From contig NZ_CP139960.1 in NCBI RefSeq assembly GCF_034424215.1, forward strand, positions 5,394,001 to 5,458,000: DNA of 64,000 nucleotides. The letters run 5' to 3'. Below, one piece after another: positions 56,560 to 64,000 of this stretch. Under the pieces are notes generated by a model. That model saw only the letters and a list, made by a program, of their open reading frames with translations. It searched no databases and was not told where the DNA came from. The stretch is from Niabella yanshanensis (lineage in GTDB: Bacteria > Bacteroidota > Bacteroidia > Chitinophagales > Chitinophagaceae). A program made the translations under genes and the position numbers. Position 1 is the first letter of the stretch. The number at the start of each line of letters is the position of its first letter.

Positions 56560-59500
56560 AGTCTATAGAAATAAGAACTTCTGGAGCTACCTGATACTGA
56601 TAGCCTCCCTGGTTTTATTTGCAGGCTCTTTTGTTTTTAAATCTCCCTCGTTAAATGAAACTTCTTTAGAGTATAAGGAAAGAGAACTTCAAAGGGGGAT
56701 TCACAAACAGGAAGACGATGCAGCTACACTACTGAAGGATACTTCTCTTGTACGGAGGCTAAGTGAAAATAAAGAAACGCAGGCCGATATGGATCTGCTA
56801 TATAATAAACCTTATGGTTTATATCTTTATAAGGGAGGGCAGGGTAATCAGCGTTACCTGCATTTCTGGAATACGGCTACCATTATTATACCGGATAGTG
56901 TTTTATACCAGGTAAAAGATGAGAAGCTCGAAAAACTGGCCAACGGCTATTACCTGATCAAGAAGTTTGGTGCAGCAAACTTAAAAGATGTGGCTATTTA
57001 TTCCGCTATCCTGGTTCAATCCACCTACTATTTAAATTCAACTGACTATGCAAAAGAAACATTCCCCTTAAGCCCCGGACTTACTTCAATAGCCGGTGTT
57101 AGTGAAACACCTACACCCTTTGCGATAAAGTCGTTGTCTGGCCAAACCTCTATTTATCTCGAAAAGAAACCTGCAGCCACGTCTAATCCGGACGGACCAA
57201 TACTGGTAGTAATTAGGCTGGTGAGCTTTTTTTTCGCGTTTCTGGCGCTTTATTTCCTACTTTTTAAAAACGTGGTAAGGCAATATAAGTTTGCTGATAT
57301 ACCCTTGTTCCTTTTTTGTTTGCTTATTTTCAGGCTATCATTGTATTTATGCCGCGACTTATTTAAACTGGATAGCCTCGAACTTTTTGGCCAGCAGTTA
57401 TATAATGCTAACGTAATATTGCCCAGCCTGGGAGATCTATTCCTTAACAGTGCTCTTTTTTGCTGGTTTGGCATTTTTATATGGAACAGGATAAAGCCCG
57501 ATGGTACGACACCTGCCGCTGGTAAGGAGGGGCGCCGTATTAAATGGTTGCAGGGTGTTGTTTATATAGTTTTGTTACTACTGCTCACTTTTGTTATAGT
57601 AAATGTGATCCGGAGCATTATCTCTAACTCAAAAGTTTCTTTTGATGTTACTAATTTTTTCGGGCTATCTATTTACACTGCAATCGGATTTATCATCCTG
57701 GCTTTTCTTTCATTTGGCTTTCATTATTTTTCCCGCATACTTTTTTATTATCTCTTTCCTGCATTTAAAAGCAGAACCTACCTGATTTATCTTATTATAG
57801 CGATAGGGGGACTTTCTTATATCGCCGTTGGCGCTTCCGGTTCCGGCTCCCTGTACCTGATTTGTTTATTATGGCTGTTGATCTATACGTTTCTCTTTAA
57901 CAATGAGCGGCCTTTAAATAAACTGATCCGGTTCAATATTTCGGGTACTATAGTCTGGATATTTATTTTTTCTGTGAGTATATCTTTTCTGATGTTGTCG
58001 GAGATTGATAATGCGGAGCTGAAACAGCGGCGGGTTTATATCGAAAAGCTAAATGTGAAGAGCGATTCGGCCACAGAACGTTTGATCGTAATGGCTAATG
58101 TTTACCTGGATAATGATTTTTTCGAAGAAAACTACAATAGGTTTTATGACGAGCAGCAAAATGAGTATTTAAGGGATAGTATTCTTTCTAATAATTATTC
58201 GAGATATATCAGGGATTATACGCCGAGCTTTTACCTTTTTGACAGTTTAAATAGGCCTATGTTCAATACAGGGAATCTCTCTTATGAATCTCTTCAAAAT
58301 ATAATACAAAGACAATCGACTCCAACCAGTTCTCCGGACCTTTATATTTATGAACCATCGTATGAAAAATTCGCCTATATAACGCACCGGCGTATAGTTA
58401 ACGATGACGGTGGCCTGGTTGGAACGGTGTGGATCATATCTAAACCCAATAAGTATTCACCAGAATCCATTCGCCCCGAACTTTTCAGGCAATCCAGAGA
58501 TTCGTCGTCTTTCAATTCTCCTGTATATAATTACGCTGTGTACTCTAAGAACTTATTGGTTACTTCCTCTAAGAAGTATCCTTTTACGTCAACCTTAGTT
58601 ACATCTCAAATTCCGAAGTCGACCTTCGAACTAAGAGAAAATAATGGTTACAGTGAATTATGGTATCGTGCAGGTTATGATAAAATTATTGTAATGACAC
58701 GCAAAAATGAGCGTGTTCTCGAAACAATTACGCTGTTTTCGTATATCTTTTGTGCCTTTCTCTTCCTGGTAGCATTAATACAGCTGGTATCCAATCTGCT
58801 CAATTTTGCTTTGAATAAGGGGCGGCTCAAAAAGCAAATCCGTTTCTCTACCAGCATTCGCGGGCAAATACATAATACATTTATATTAATTACCCTTTTA
58901 TCCTTTTTGGTGATTGGGGTAGCTACTATATCATTTTTTACCAAGCGCTTTGATGATTCCAATTCAGAACACCTGGGTAGAACCATGAGTATTATGCTGA
59001 ATGAGATGCAGTCGCATACTGAGATCGGATCTTTGGTGTATGAGCAGGCAGACTCTTTGAATTCTCAAAGGCTGGAAGAGATTATGAAGCGTGTTGCTGA
59101 TATACACGGCGTAGATGTCAATCTTTATAACTTCAGGGGAAACCTGCTGGCTACCAGTCATCCTGATTTGTACGATAACGGGGTCCTTAGTTCGAAGATA
59201 GACCCGCGTGCCTTTTATTATTTACAAAAATTACGTCATATAGAGCATACACAAAAAGAGAAAATACTCGATCGTAAGTACACCAATATGTATGCTCCTT
59301 TAAGAAATAAAGACGGATCTTTCTATGCTTATCTTAGTATACCGTACTTTATTTCCGAGCAGGTGTTGAATGAAGAAATATCTAGGTTTTTAATTACGTT
59401 AATCAATCTTAACGCGTTCATTTTTTTGATTACAGGATTGGTAGCTTTACTCATTACCAACCGCATCACCCATTCTTTTGCGCTCATAAAGGACAAGCTG

Positions 59501-60304
59501 ATGCAGGTAAACCTGTCCAAGCATAACGAAATGATCATTTGGGAAAAGAATGATGAAATCGGCAGCCTGGTAACAGAATATAATAAGATGGTGACCAAGC
59601 TGCAGGTAAGCGCCGATGCCCTGGCTAAATCGGAAAGACAGGAAGCCTGGCGGGAAATGGCCCGGCAGGTAGCGCACGAGATAAAGAATCCTTTAACTCC
59701 CATGAAGCTAAGTTTGCAGTACCTGCAGCGGGCTATCGATAATGACAGTCCCAATGTACAGCAGCTTACTTTTAATGTATCTAAAACCCTGGTAGAACAG
59801 ATTGATCACCTCTCAAAGATTGCAGCTGATTTTTCGCAGTTCGCCAATATTAACCAGGTTAAAACTGAGATTTTCGACTTGCATGAAGTTATACAACCCT
59901 TAATTGTCATTTACAGCAAGAACCCGGAGGTGGACCTGCTTTGGCAGCCCCTTTCTCAGACCATTAACGTGTTTGCCGATAAAACGCATATGAACAGGGT
60001 ATTTACCAACCTGTTTGGAAATGCCATAGAAGCTGCCCGTGAAGATGTGATCTGCAAAATGACGGTGAAGGAAAGGGTAGAGGGAAGCAGGGTTTATGTA
60101 AGTGTGAGCGACAATGGAGTAGGTATAAAAGATGAGATGCTGGATAAGATATTTACCCCCAATTTCACTACTAAAACTTCAGGTACCGGTCTGGGTTTGG
60201 CTATGTGTAAAACTATTGTTGAGCAAGCTGGTGGCGAAATAACTTTTGAAACAGACGTCAACAAAGGCACCACTTTCCATATCCAGCTTCCCCTGGTGGA
60301 TTAA
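56552..60304 (+). CDS. Large NtrY-like membrane sensor histidine kinase
   Basis: From ATG 56552 the product is 1250 residues. The N-terminus has one membrane segment (FWSYLILIASLVLFAGSFVF), an extracytoplasmic part, a multi-helix membrane block (~220-500), a further extracytoplasmic domain, two membrane segments flanking a sensor domain (~730-990), a HAMP-like linker and HisKA-HATPase. The phospho-acceptor is His1042 in RQVAHEIKNPLTPMKLSLQY, and the ATPase has VFTNLFGNAIEAAR, DNGVGI and GTGLGLAMCKTIVEQ. HEIKNPLTP is the NtrY-type H box. No response regulator is adjacent. Overlap with mazG suggests cotranslation. Confidence 0.9.
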   Translation: MNKVYRNKNFWSYLILIASLVLFAGSFVFKSPSLNETSLEYKERELQRGIHKQEDDAATLLKDTSLVRRLSENKETQADMDLLYNKPYGLYLYKGGQGNQRYLHFWNTATIIIPDSVLYQVKDEKLEKLANGYYLIKKFGAANLKDVAIYSAILVQSTYYLNSTDYAKETFPLSPGLTSIAGVSETPTPFAIKSLSGQTSIYLEKKPAATSNPDGPILVVIRLVSFFFAFLALYFLLFKNVVRQYKFADIPLFLFCLLIFRLSLYLCRDLFKLDSLELFGQQLYNANVILPSLGDLFLNSALFCWFGIFIWNRIKPDGTTPAAGKEGRRIKWLQGVVYIVLLLLLTFVIVNVIRSIISNSKVSFDVTNFFGLSIYTAIGFIILAFLSFGFHYFSRILFYYLFPAFKSRTYLIYLIIAIGGLSYIAVGASGSGSLYLICLLWLLIYTFLFNNERPLNKLIRFNISGTIVWIFIFSVSISFLMLSEIDNAELKQRRVYIEKLNVKSDSATERLIVMANVYLDNDFFEENYNRFYDEQQNEYLRDSILSNNYSRYIRDYTPSFYLFDSLNRPMFNTGNLSYESLQNIIQRQSTPTSSPDLYIYEPSYEKFAYITHRRIVNDDGGLVGTVWIISKPNKYSPESIRPELFRQSRDSSSFNSPVYNYAVYSKNLLVTSSKKYPFTSTLVTSQIPKSTFELRENNGYSELWYRAGYDKIIVMTRKNERVLETITLFSYIFCAFLFLVALIQLVSNLLNFALNKGRLKKQIRFSTSIRGQIHNTFILITLLSFLVIGVATISFFTKRFDDSNSEHLGRTMSIMLNEMQSHTEIGSLVYEQADSLNSQRLEEIMKRVADIHGVDVNLYNFRGNLLATSHPDLYDNGVLSSKIDPRAFYYLQKLRHIEHTQKEKILDRKYTNMYAPLRNKDGSFYAYLSIPYFISEQVLNEEISRFLITLINLNAFIFLITGLVALLITNRITHSFALIKDKLMQVNLSKHNEMIIWEKNDEIGSLVTEYNKMVTKLQVSADALAKSERQEAWREMARQVAHEIKNPLTPMKLSLQYLQRAIDNDSPNVQQLTFNVSKTLVEQIDHLSKIAADFSQFANINQVKTEIFDLHEVIQPLIVIYSKNPEVDLLWQPLSQTINVFADKTHMNRVFTNLFGNAIEAAREDVICKMTVKERVEGSRVYVSVSDNGVGIKDEMLDKIFTPNFTTKTSGTGLGLAMCKTIVEQAGGEITFETDVNKGTTFHIQLPLVD

Positions 60305-60305
60305 T

Positions 60306-60345
60306 GCACAAAAAAGCCGGTTGAAAAAATCAACCGGCCTCTTTA
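60306..60345. terminator. Terminator between the kinase and the small lipoprotein
   Basis: GCCGGTTG (60316-60323) and CAACCGGC (60331-60338) pair around AAAAAAT. The minus-strand side has a six-T tail, the plus side CTCTTTAT, so it can serve both convergent genes. Confidence 0.8.
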
Positions 60346-60368
60346 TAGCTAAATGGTAATTGCTTCAA

Positions 60369-60587
60369 TTAGTGAGCAGCTTTAACTGAATCTACAGTAG
60401 CAGCAGCAGCTGAATCTACAGTGGCAGCAGCTGAATCGATAGAAGATTTAGCTGAATCAGCGATAGCTTCAACCTGTGTGTTTAAAGAATCTGCAGTAGC
60501 TTCAGCAGCATCTTCAGTTTTAGTTTCAGCACTGTTACAAGCTGCGAAAGATACAGCGATCAAAGCAATTGCGAATAATTTTTTCAT
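60369..60587 (-). CDS. Small alanine/serine-rich lipoprotein
   Basis: The 72-residue protein has a lipoprotein signal (LFAIALIAVSFAAC, Cys ~17). The mature part consists of Ala/Asp/Ser/Lys-rich helical repeats (ADSLNTQVEAIADSAKSS, DSAAATVDSAAAATVDS). It is probably a short periplasm-facing or surface coiled coil anchored by lipid. Function unknown. Confidence 0.75.
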   Translation of the reverse strand: MKKLFAIALIAVSFAACNSAETKTEDAAEATADSLNTQVEAIADSAKSSIDSAAATVDSAAAATVDSVKAAH

Positions 60588-60723
60588 GATTGTCTTTTTT
60601 GTTTTAAAATTATAATTTGAAGATTAATACCCAAAAGACAAAGAGGTAACCCAAAAATTGTAAACTTTTTAAAATATTTTTTAATTGATATTTAACAGTT
60701 TAAATATCATAAATATAAAAATA

Positions 60724-61191
60724 TTATCTTTTTTCCAGGAATTCCGGCACCAGGGCGTCAAAAATAGTTTTTGATGCCTCGTTTTCATTTACCAGATCGG
60801 ACAATGTGATGCGTTCGAGGAGATTATTTACCGTCATTTGTATCATTTGCCAAAGCGACCTGGACGAACAATCTACCGAACTGGTACAGAAGCGCATTAC
60901 AGCGCCATTTTCGTCGGTAAACTCCTTATCGAGTGGGGTTCCCAAAGCCTCCAGAACCTGTTTAATAACTATTTTATCAGCAGGTTTGGCTAATACGTAG
61001 CCTCCTTTATTACCTGGTGTACTGCGGATGAAGTTAGACATACGGAGTAGCCGGGTTAATTTTGCTATATAATGCTGGCTTAACTGCTCTGTTTCGCTTA
61101 ACTGGGGTATGCTCATACCATCACGATCTTTGCAAGACCCAATACGAATCAATATTCTTAAACCATATTCTTCCTGTGCAGTAATTTTCAT
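60724..61191 (-). CDS. Rrf2-family regulator of the SUF operon
   Basis: The 155-residue winged-helix protein starts MKITAQEEYGLRILIRIG and has ISMSIPQLSE-like wing MSIPQLSETEQLSQHYIAKL and NKGGYVLAKP. It contains a Cys pair in FCTSSVDCSSRSLWQMI (spacing Cx5C), followed by ERITLSDLV. Compared with IscR, the positions of Cys98 and Cys104 are kept while Cys92 and His107 are not (Gly/Ala and Arg). It is the last gene of the suf cluster, 9 bases after DUF59, and probably senses iron-sulfur status. Confidence 0.9.
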   Translation of the reverse strand: MKITAQEEYGLRILIRIGSCKDRDGMSIPQLSETEQLSQHYIAKLTRLLRMSNFIRSTPGNKGGYVLAKPADKIVIKQVLEALGTPLDKEFTDENGAVMRFCTSSVDCSSRSLWQMIQMTVNNLLERITLSDLVNENEASKTIFDALVPEFLEKR

Positions 61192-61200
61192 ATCGAGTAT

Positions 61201-61512
61201 TTACATAAAGCCAAGTTCTAATTGCGCTACCTCGCTCATCATTGATTTATTCCATGGCGGATCCCAGGTTACAGTAACCAATACATCACTTACGCCTTCA
61301 ACTGCCCTTACCTTTTCATCCACTTCCAACGGCAATGATTGGGCAGCGGGGCAACCGGGTGCTGTAAGTGTCATCAAAACAAAAACATTCCCACCCTCAT
61401 TCACCTCTATTTTATAAATAAGCCCCAGCTCTAAAATATTCACCGGCAATTCGGGGTCGAAGATGGTTTTAATGACCTCTACTACCTTTTCTTTTATTTC
61501 TTCTTCGTTCAT
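61201..61512 (-). CDS. DUF59/MIP18-family iron-sulfur assembly factor (SufT-like)
   Basis: The 103-residue protein has IFDPELPVNILELGLIYKIE and VLMTLTAPGCPAAQSL, with the conserved Cys of the SufT/MIP18 group, and VTVTWDPPWNKSMMSEVA. It assists delivery or maturation of iron-sulfur clusters. It lies between sufE and the Rrf2 gene on the same strand. Confidence 0.92.
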   Translation of the reverse strand: MNEEEIKEKVVEVIKTIFDPELPVNILELGLIYKIEVNEGGNVFVLMTLTAPGCPAAQSLPLEVDEKVRAVEGVSDVLVTVTWDPPWNKSMMSEVAQLELGFM

Positions 61513-61559
61513 TTTTGTTCAAGGTTTAATGTTTAAGATCAGAGGCCCAATGCGGAATA

Positions 61560-61994
61560 CTATGCATCAAACTTTAAACTTTTAAACGCTAAAGCATAGT
61601 TCTTCATTTGTCTTACCATTGCCAACAGCCCGTTAGAACGGGTTTGGGCGAGGTGACTGGTCATGCCAATCTTATTAATAAAGTCCATATCGGCACTTAA
61701 GATCTCATCGGGTGTATGCCCGCTCAATACGCGAATAAGCATGCTGATGAGGCCTTTCACAATAACCGCATCGCTTTCGGCCTGGTAATATACCTTGCCA
61801 TCGCGATAACCTGCAATGAGCCATACGGTAGACTGGCATCCTTTAACTTTATTTTCATCTATTTTATGCTCGTCAGGCAGGGGCGCCAGTTTTTTACCAA
61901 GATCAATAATGTACTCGTATTTATCGTCCCAGCTATCGAAAAGCGAAAAGTCTTCCACTATTTCAGCTTCTGTTTGTTCTATTGTATTTGCCAT
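61560..61994 (-). CDS. sufE: Cysteine desulfuration protein SufE
   Basis: The 144-residue protein has FDSWDDKYEYIIDLGKKLAP, the sulfur-acceptor Cys in VKGCQSTVWLIAG and MTSHLAQTRSNGLLAMVRQM. It receives persulfide sulfur from SufS. It is 9 bases downstream of sufS. Confidence 0.95.
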   Translation of the reverse strand: MANTIEQTEAEIVEDFSLFDSWDDKYEYIIDLGKKLAPLPDEHKIDENKVKGCQSTVWLIAGYRDGKVYYQAESDAVIVKGLISMLIRVLSGHTPDEILSADMDFINKIGMTSHLAQTRSNGLLAMVRQMKNYALAFKSLKFDA

Positions 61995-62003
61995 TCTTTC
62001 TGC

Positions 62004-63251
62004 TTACCTTAAAATCTTAACTGCTTTAATTAATCCTTCTGCTAATTTATCTACCTCTTCGATAGTGTTATACAAGGCAAAAGAAGCCCTGATCGTGCCC
62101 GGAACACAGAACCGGTTCATCAAAGGTTCGGCGCAGTGATGACCCGTTCTGACGGCAATACCTTTATTGTCTAATAGTATGCCTACATCCTGTGGATGCA
62201 CACCACTGATCACAAATGAAAGTACACTTACCTTGTGGTCGTTGTTGCCGATGATCTGCAGGCCATCGATCGCTCTCAGCCTTTCCGTGGCATGATTCAA
62301 CAGCAGGTCTTCGTGCTTGCGGATATTATCCTTGCCAACCTTATTAATATAGTCAATTGCCGGTTTTAAGGCAATCGCATCAGCAATATTGGGTGTGCCG
62401 GCTTCAAACTTGTAAGGCAGTTCATTGTAAGTGGTTTTTTCAAATGTTACTTCTTTGATCATTTCACCACCACCTGCAAATACCGGCATAGCATTCAATA
62501 AATCTTTCTTGCCATATAATATGCCCATACCTGTGGGACCGAGTAACTTATGGGAAGAGAACGCAAAGAAATCACAGTCGAGGTCCTGCACGTCAATATC
62601 CAGGTGCATGGCGCTTTGGGCCCCATCTATTAATACCACCGCGCCTTTATCATGTGCCAGCTGAATGATCTCTTTAACAGGATTTACGGTTCCCATTGCG
62701 TTGGATACATGATTGACTGCAACCAGTTTGGTACGATCGTTTAATAACGCGCTGTACTCATCCATTAGTAACTCCCCCTTGTCGTTAACGGGAATTACTT
62801 TTAGTTTGGCGTTGTTTTGTTCGCATATAATCTGCCAGGGAACAATATTGGAATGGTGCTCCATTCCTGATATGATCACCTCATCTCCCTGCTTCAGGTT
62901 TTGCCTCGCCCAGGTATAAGCTACCAGGTTAATCCCTTCTGTAGTACCACGGGTATAAATGATCTCTTCACGGGAAGCAGCGTTAATGAAATCCTTAACT
63001 GCATCTCTTGTTGCTTCGAAGTCGGCAGTGGCCTCTTCTGCTAAAGAATGAATGCCCCTGTGCACATTGGCATTATTAAAACTGTAATAATGTACCAGCG
63101 CGTCAATAACCGATTGAGGTTTTTGCGAAGTAGCCGCATTGTCGAAGTACACCAGGGGGTGTCCTTTTACTTCCCGGTTAAGAATGGGGAAGTCTTTCCG
63201 GATAGCTGCTACATCATAAGTATGTATAGCATTTATAGTTGCTGTTTCCAT
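62004..63251 (-). CDS. sufS: Cysteine desulfurase SufS
   Basis: The 415-residue PLP enzyme has YFDNAATSQKPQSVIDAL, GTTEGINLVAYTWAR, EHHSNIVPW, DGAQSAMHLDIDVQDLDCDF, the Schiff-base Lys in FSSHKLLGPTGMGILYG and the active Cys in VRTGHHCAEPLMNRF. It takes sulfur from cysteine for cluster assembly. It lies between sufD and sufE. Confidence 0.97.
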   Translation of the reverse strand: METATINAIHTYDVAAIRKDFPILNREVKGHPLVYFDNAATSQKPQSVIDALVHYYSFNNANVHRGIHSLAEEATADFEATRDAVKDFINAASREEIIYTRGTTEGINLVAYTWARQNLKQGDEVIISGMEHHSNIVPWQIICEQNNAKLKVIPVNDKGELLMDEYSALLNDRTKLVAVNHVSNAMGTVNPVKEIIQLAHDKGAVVLIDGAQSAMHLDIDVQDLDCDFFAFSSHKLLGPTGMGILYGKKDLLNAMPVFAGGGEMIKEVTFEKTTYNELPYKFEAGTPNIADAIALKPAIDYINKVGKDNIRKHEDLLLNHATERLRAIDGLQIIGNNDHKVSVLSFVISGVHPQDVGILLDNKGIAVRTGHHCAEPLMNRFCVPGTIRASFALYNTIEEVDKLAEGLIKAVKILR

Positions 63252-63327
63252 AACGACCGATGTTTTTTAATGTCACCCCAACAACCCGGAAATGTTATGA
63301 TACCAGGCCGGATTGCGACGATTAAAT

Positions 63328-64000
63328 TTATAAATCCAGTTTCTTCACAACCAGCTCATCCACGAATGTTCTCACATTTTCGTGCCTGATTTTTTCTATC
63401 ACATCCAATGCAAAACCATGAAGCAGGAGTGAAGTGGCAGTTTTTTCTTCAATGCCGCGTGAACGCATGTAAAAAAGTGCATCTTCATCCAGGCTTCCTA
63501 CAGTACAGCCATGCGAACATTTTACATCATCGGCAAAAATTTCCAGTTGAGGCTTCGTGTTAACGCTGGCATTGTCGGATAATAATATATTCCGATTGCT
63601 TTGGTAAGCATTGGTTTTCTGAGCAATCTGACGTACAAATATCTTGCCGTTGAAAACACCTGTTGAATCACCATTCAACACGCCCTTGTACAATTCGTTG
63701 CTGAGGCAATTAGGCTGGCGGTTATCTACCACCGTGTGGTTGTCAATATGTGTTTGCTGGTCTCCCAGGTACAATCCAAACATGTTCGCCTCGCAATACT
63801 CTGCAGACATGACCATATTCAGGTTATTACGGATCAGGCCTCCATTTAATGAAACGGTAACCACGTTGGCTACACTTTTACCTACCTGGTGTACATGGGT
63901 AGTGCTTACTACCTTCGAATTGGGCTCGTCATTCTGAATTTTATACAAATCCAGGATCGCATCTTTTTCCACCACCAATTCTATTACCTGGTTGGTAAAG
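63328..64000 (-). CDS. sufD: SufD, C-terminal part, cut by the window edge
   Basis: The frame is open at the right edge and gives about 224 C-terminal residues. It contains SVNTKPQLEIFADDVKCSHG, followed by CTVGSLDEDALFYMRSRGI, the SufB/SufD-family signature, and ends HENVRTFVDELVVKKLDL. The ADDVKCSHG block fits SufD rather than SufB. SufD is part of the SufBCD scaffold. The start, and presumably sufB and sufC, lie outside the window. Confidence 0.93.
   Translation of the reverse strand, partial: FTNQVIELVVEKDAILDLYKIQNDEPNSKVVSTTHVHQVGKSVANVVTVSLNGGLIRNNLNMVMSAEYCEANMFGLYLGDQQTHIDNHTVVDNRQPNCLSNELYKGVLNGDSTGVFNGKIFVRQIAQKTNAYQSNRNILLSDNASVNTKPQLEIFADDVKCSHGCTVGSLDEDALFYMRSRGIEEKTATSLLLHGFALDVIEKIRHENVRTFVDELVVKKLDL

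Overview
The window looks like a chromosomal segment of a Bacteroidota bacterium, most likely of the Chitinophagaceae type. The signs are: recurrent -7 promoter boxes of the form TAnnTTTG with few Shine-Dalgarno sequences, a PUR/DUF3276 protein, an alanine/lysine-rich histone-like protein, a GH3-fold protein, a beta-CASP metallo-beta-lactamase protein and a tmRNA tag reading GNTQYAMAA. The placement below phylum level is inference. No transposase, phage module, CRISPR array, rRNA or tRNA gene was recognised; the only structural RNA gene seen is tmRNA.

Layout. 1-9.6 kb: the start of a carbamoyltransferase cut by the window edge, an MscS channel, a DUF72 protein, a tandem-PAS histidine kinase with a single-domain response regulator, a HEAT-repeat protein, an HxlR regulator divergent from an SpxH/DsbA-like thioredoxin-fold protein, an exported hydrolase and a TetR regulator. 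9.9-18.4 kb is a patch of gene decay: a gene broken by several frameshifts, a zinc-ribbon relic, a C1 peptidase split by one apparent base deletion and a PhnB/VOC relic. Intact genes lie between them, including an ABC-F protein with a degenerate second ATP site and a Tat-signal Gfo/Idh/MocA oxidoreductase.

18.4-26.9 kb, minus strand: a complete histidine operon in the order hisG-hisD-hisC-hisB-NUDIX-hisH-(GNAT fused to hisA)-hisF-hisIE, closed by its own terminator. In front of hisG is a 17-residue leader peptide, MTLSNIHIHHHFTNLQQ. It is followed by mutually exclusive hairpins and an intrinsic terminator, the layout of a ribosome-controlled attenuator. This is the most interesting regulatory system in the window. 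The GNAT-HisA fusion and the NUDIX gene inside the operon are further oddities.

27-43.5 kb: a SatD/DUF3307 pair behind a palindromic candidate operator, an exonuclease, a TTG-initiated glycosyltransferase, an esterase, a beta-CASP protein, a penicillin-acylase-family enzyme, a rhodanese (TrhO), a DUF1003 protein with a heptad-repeat tail, a ROK kinase, an uncharacterised ATP-grasp-like protein, an ABC exporter and a rhomboid protease.

43.5-64 kb: tmRNA, the site-2 protease RseP, a PUR-family protein, two surface lipoproteins (one collagen-like), a PolX/PHP protein with a degraded polymerase site, a histone-like protein, ribosomal proteins L21/L27, a GH3 protein, Dxr, an esterase, MazG overlapping a large NtrY-like kinase, a small lipoprotein, and a SUF iron-sulfur operon (sufD-sufS-sufE-DUF59-rrf2) that runs off the right edge.
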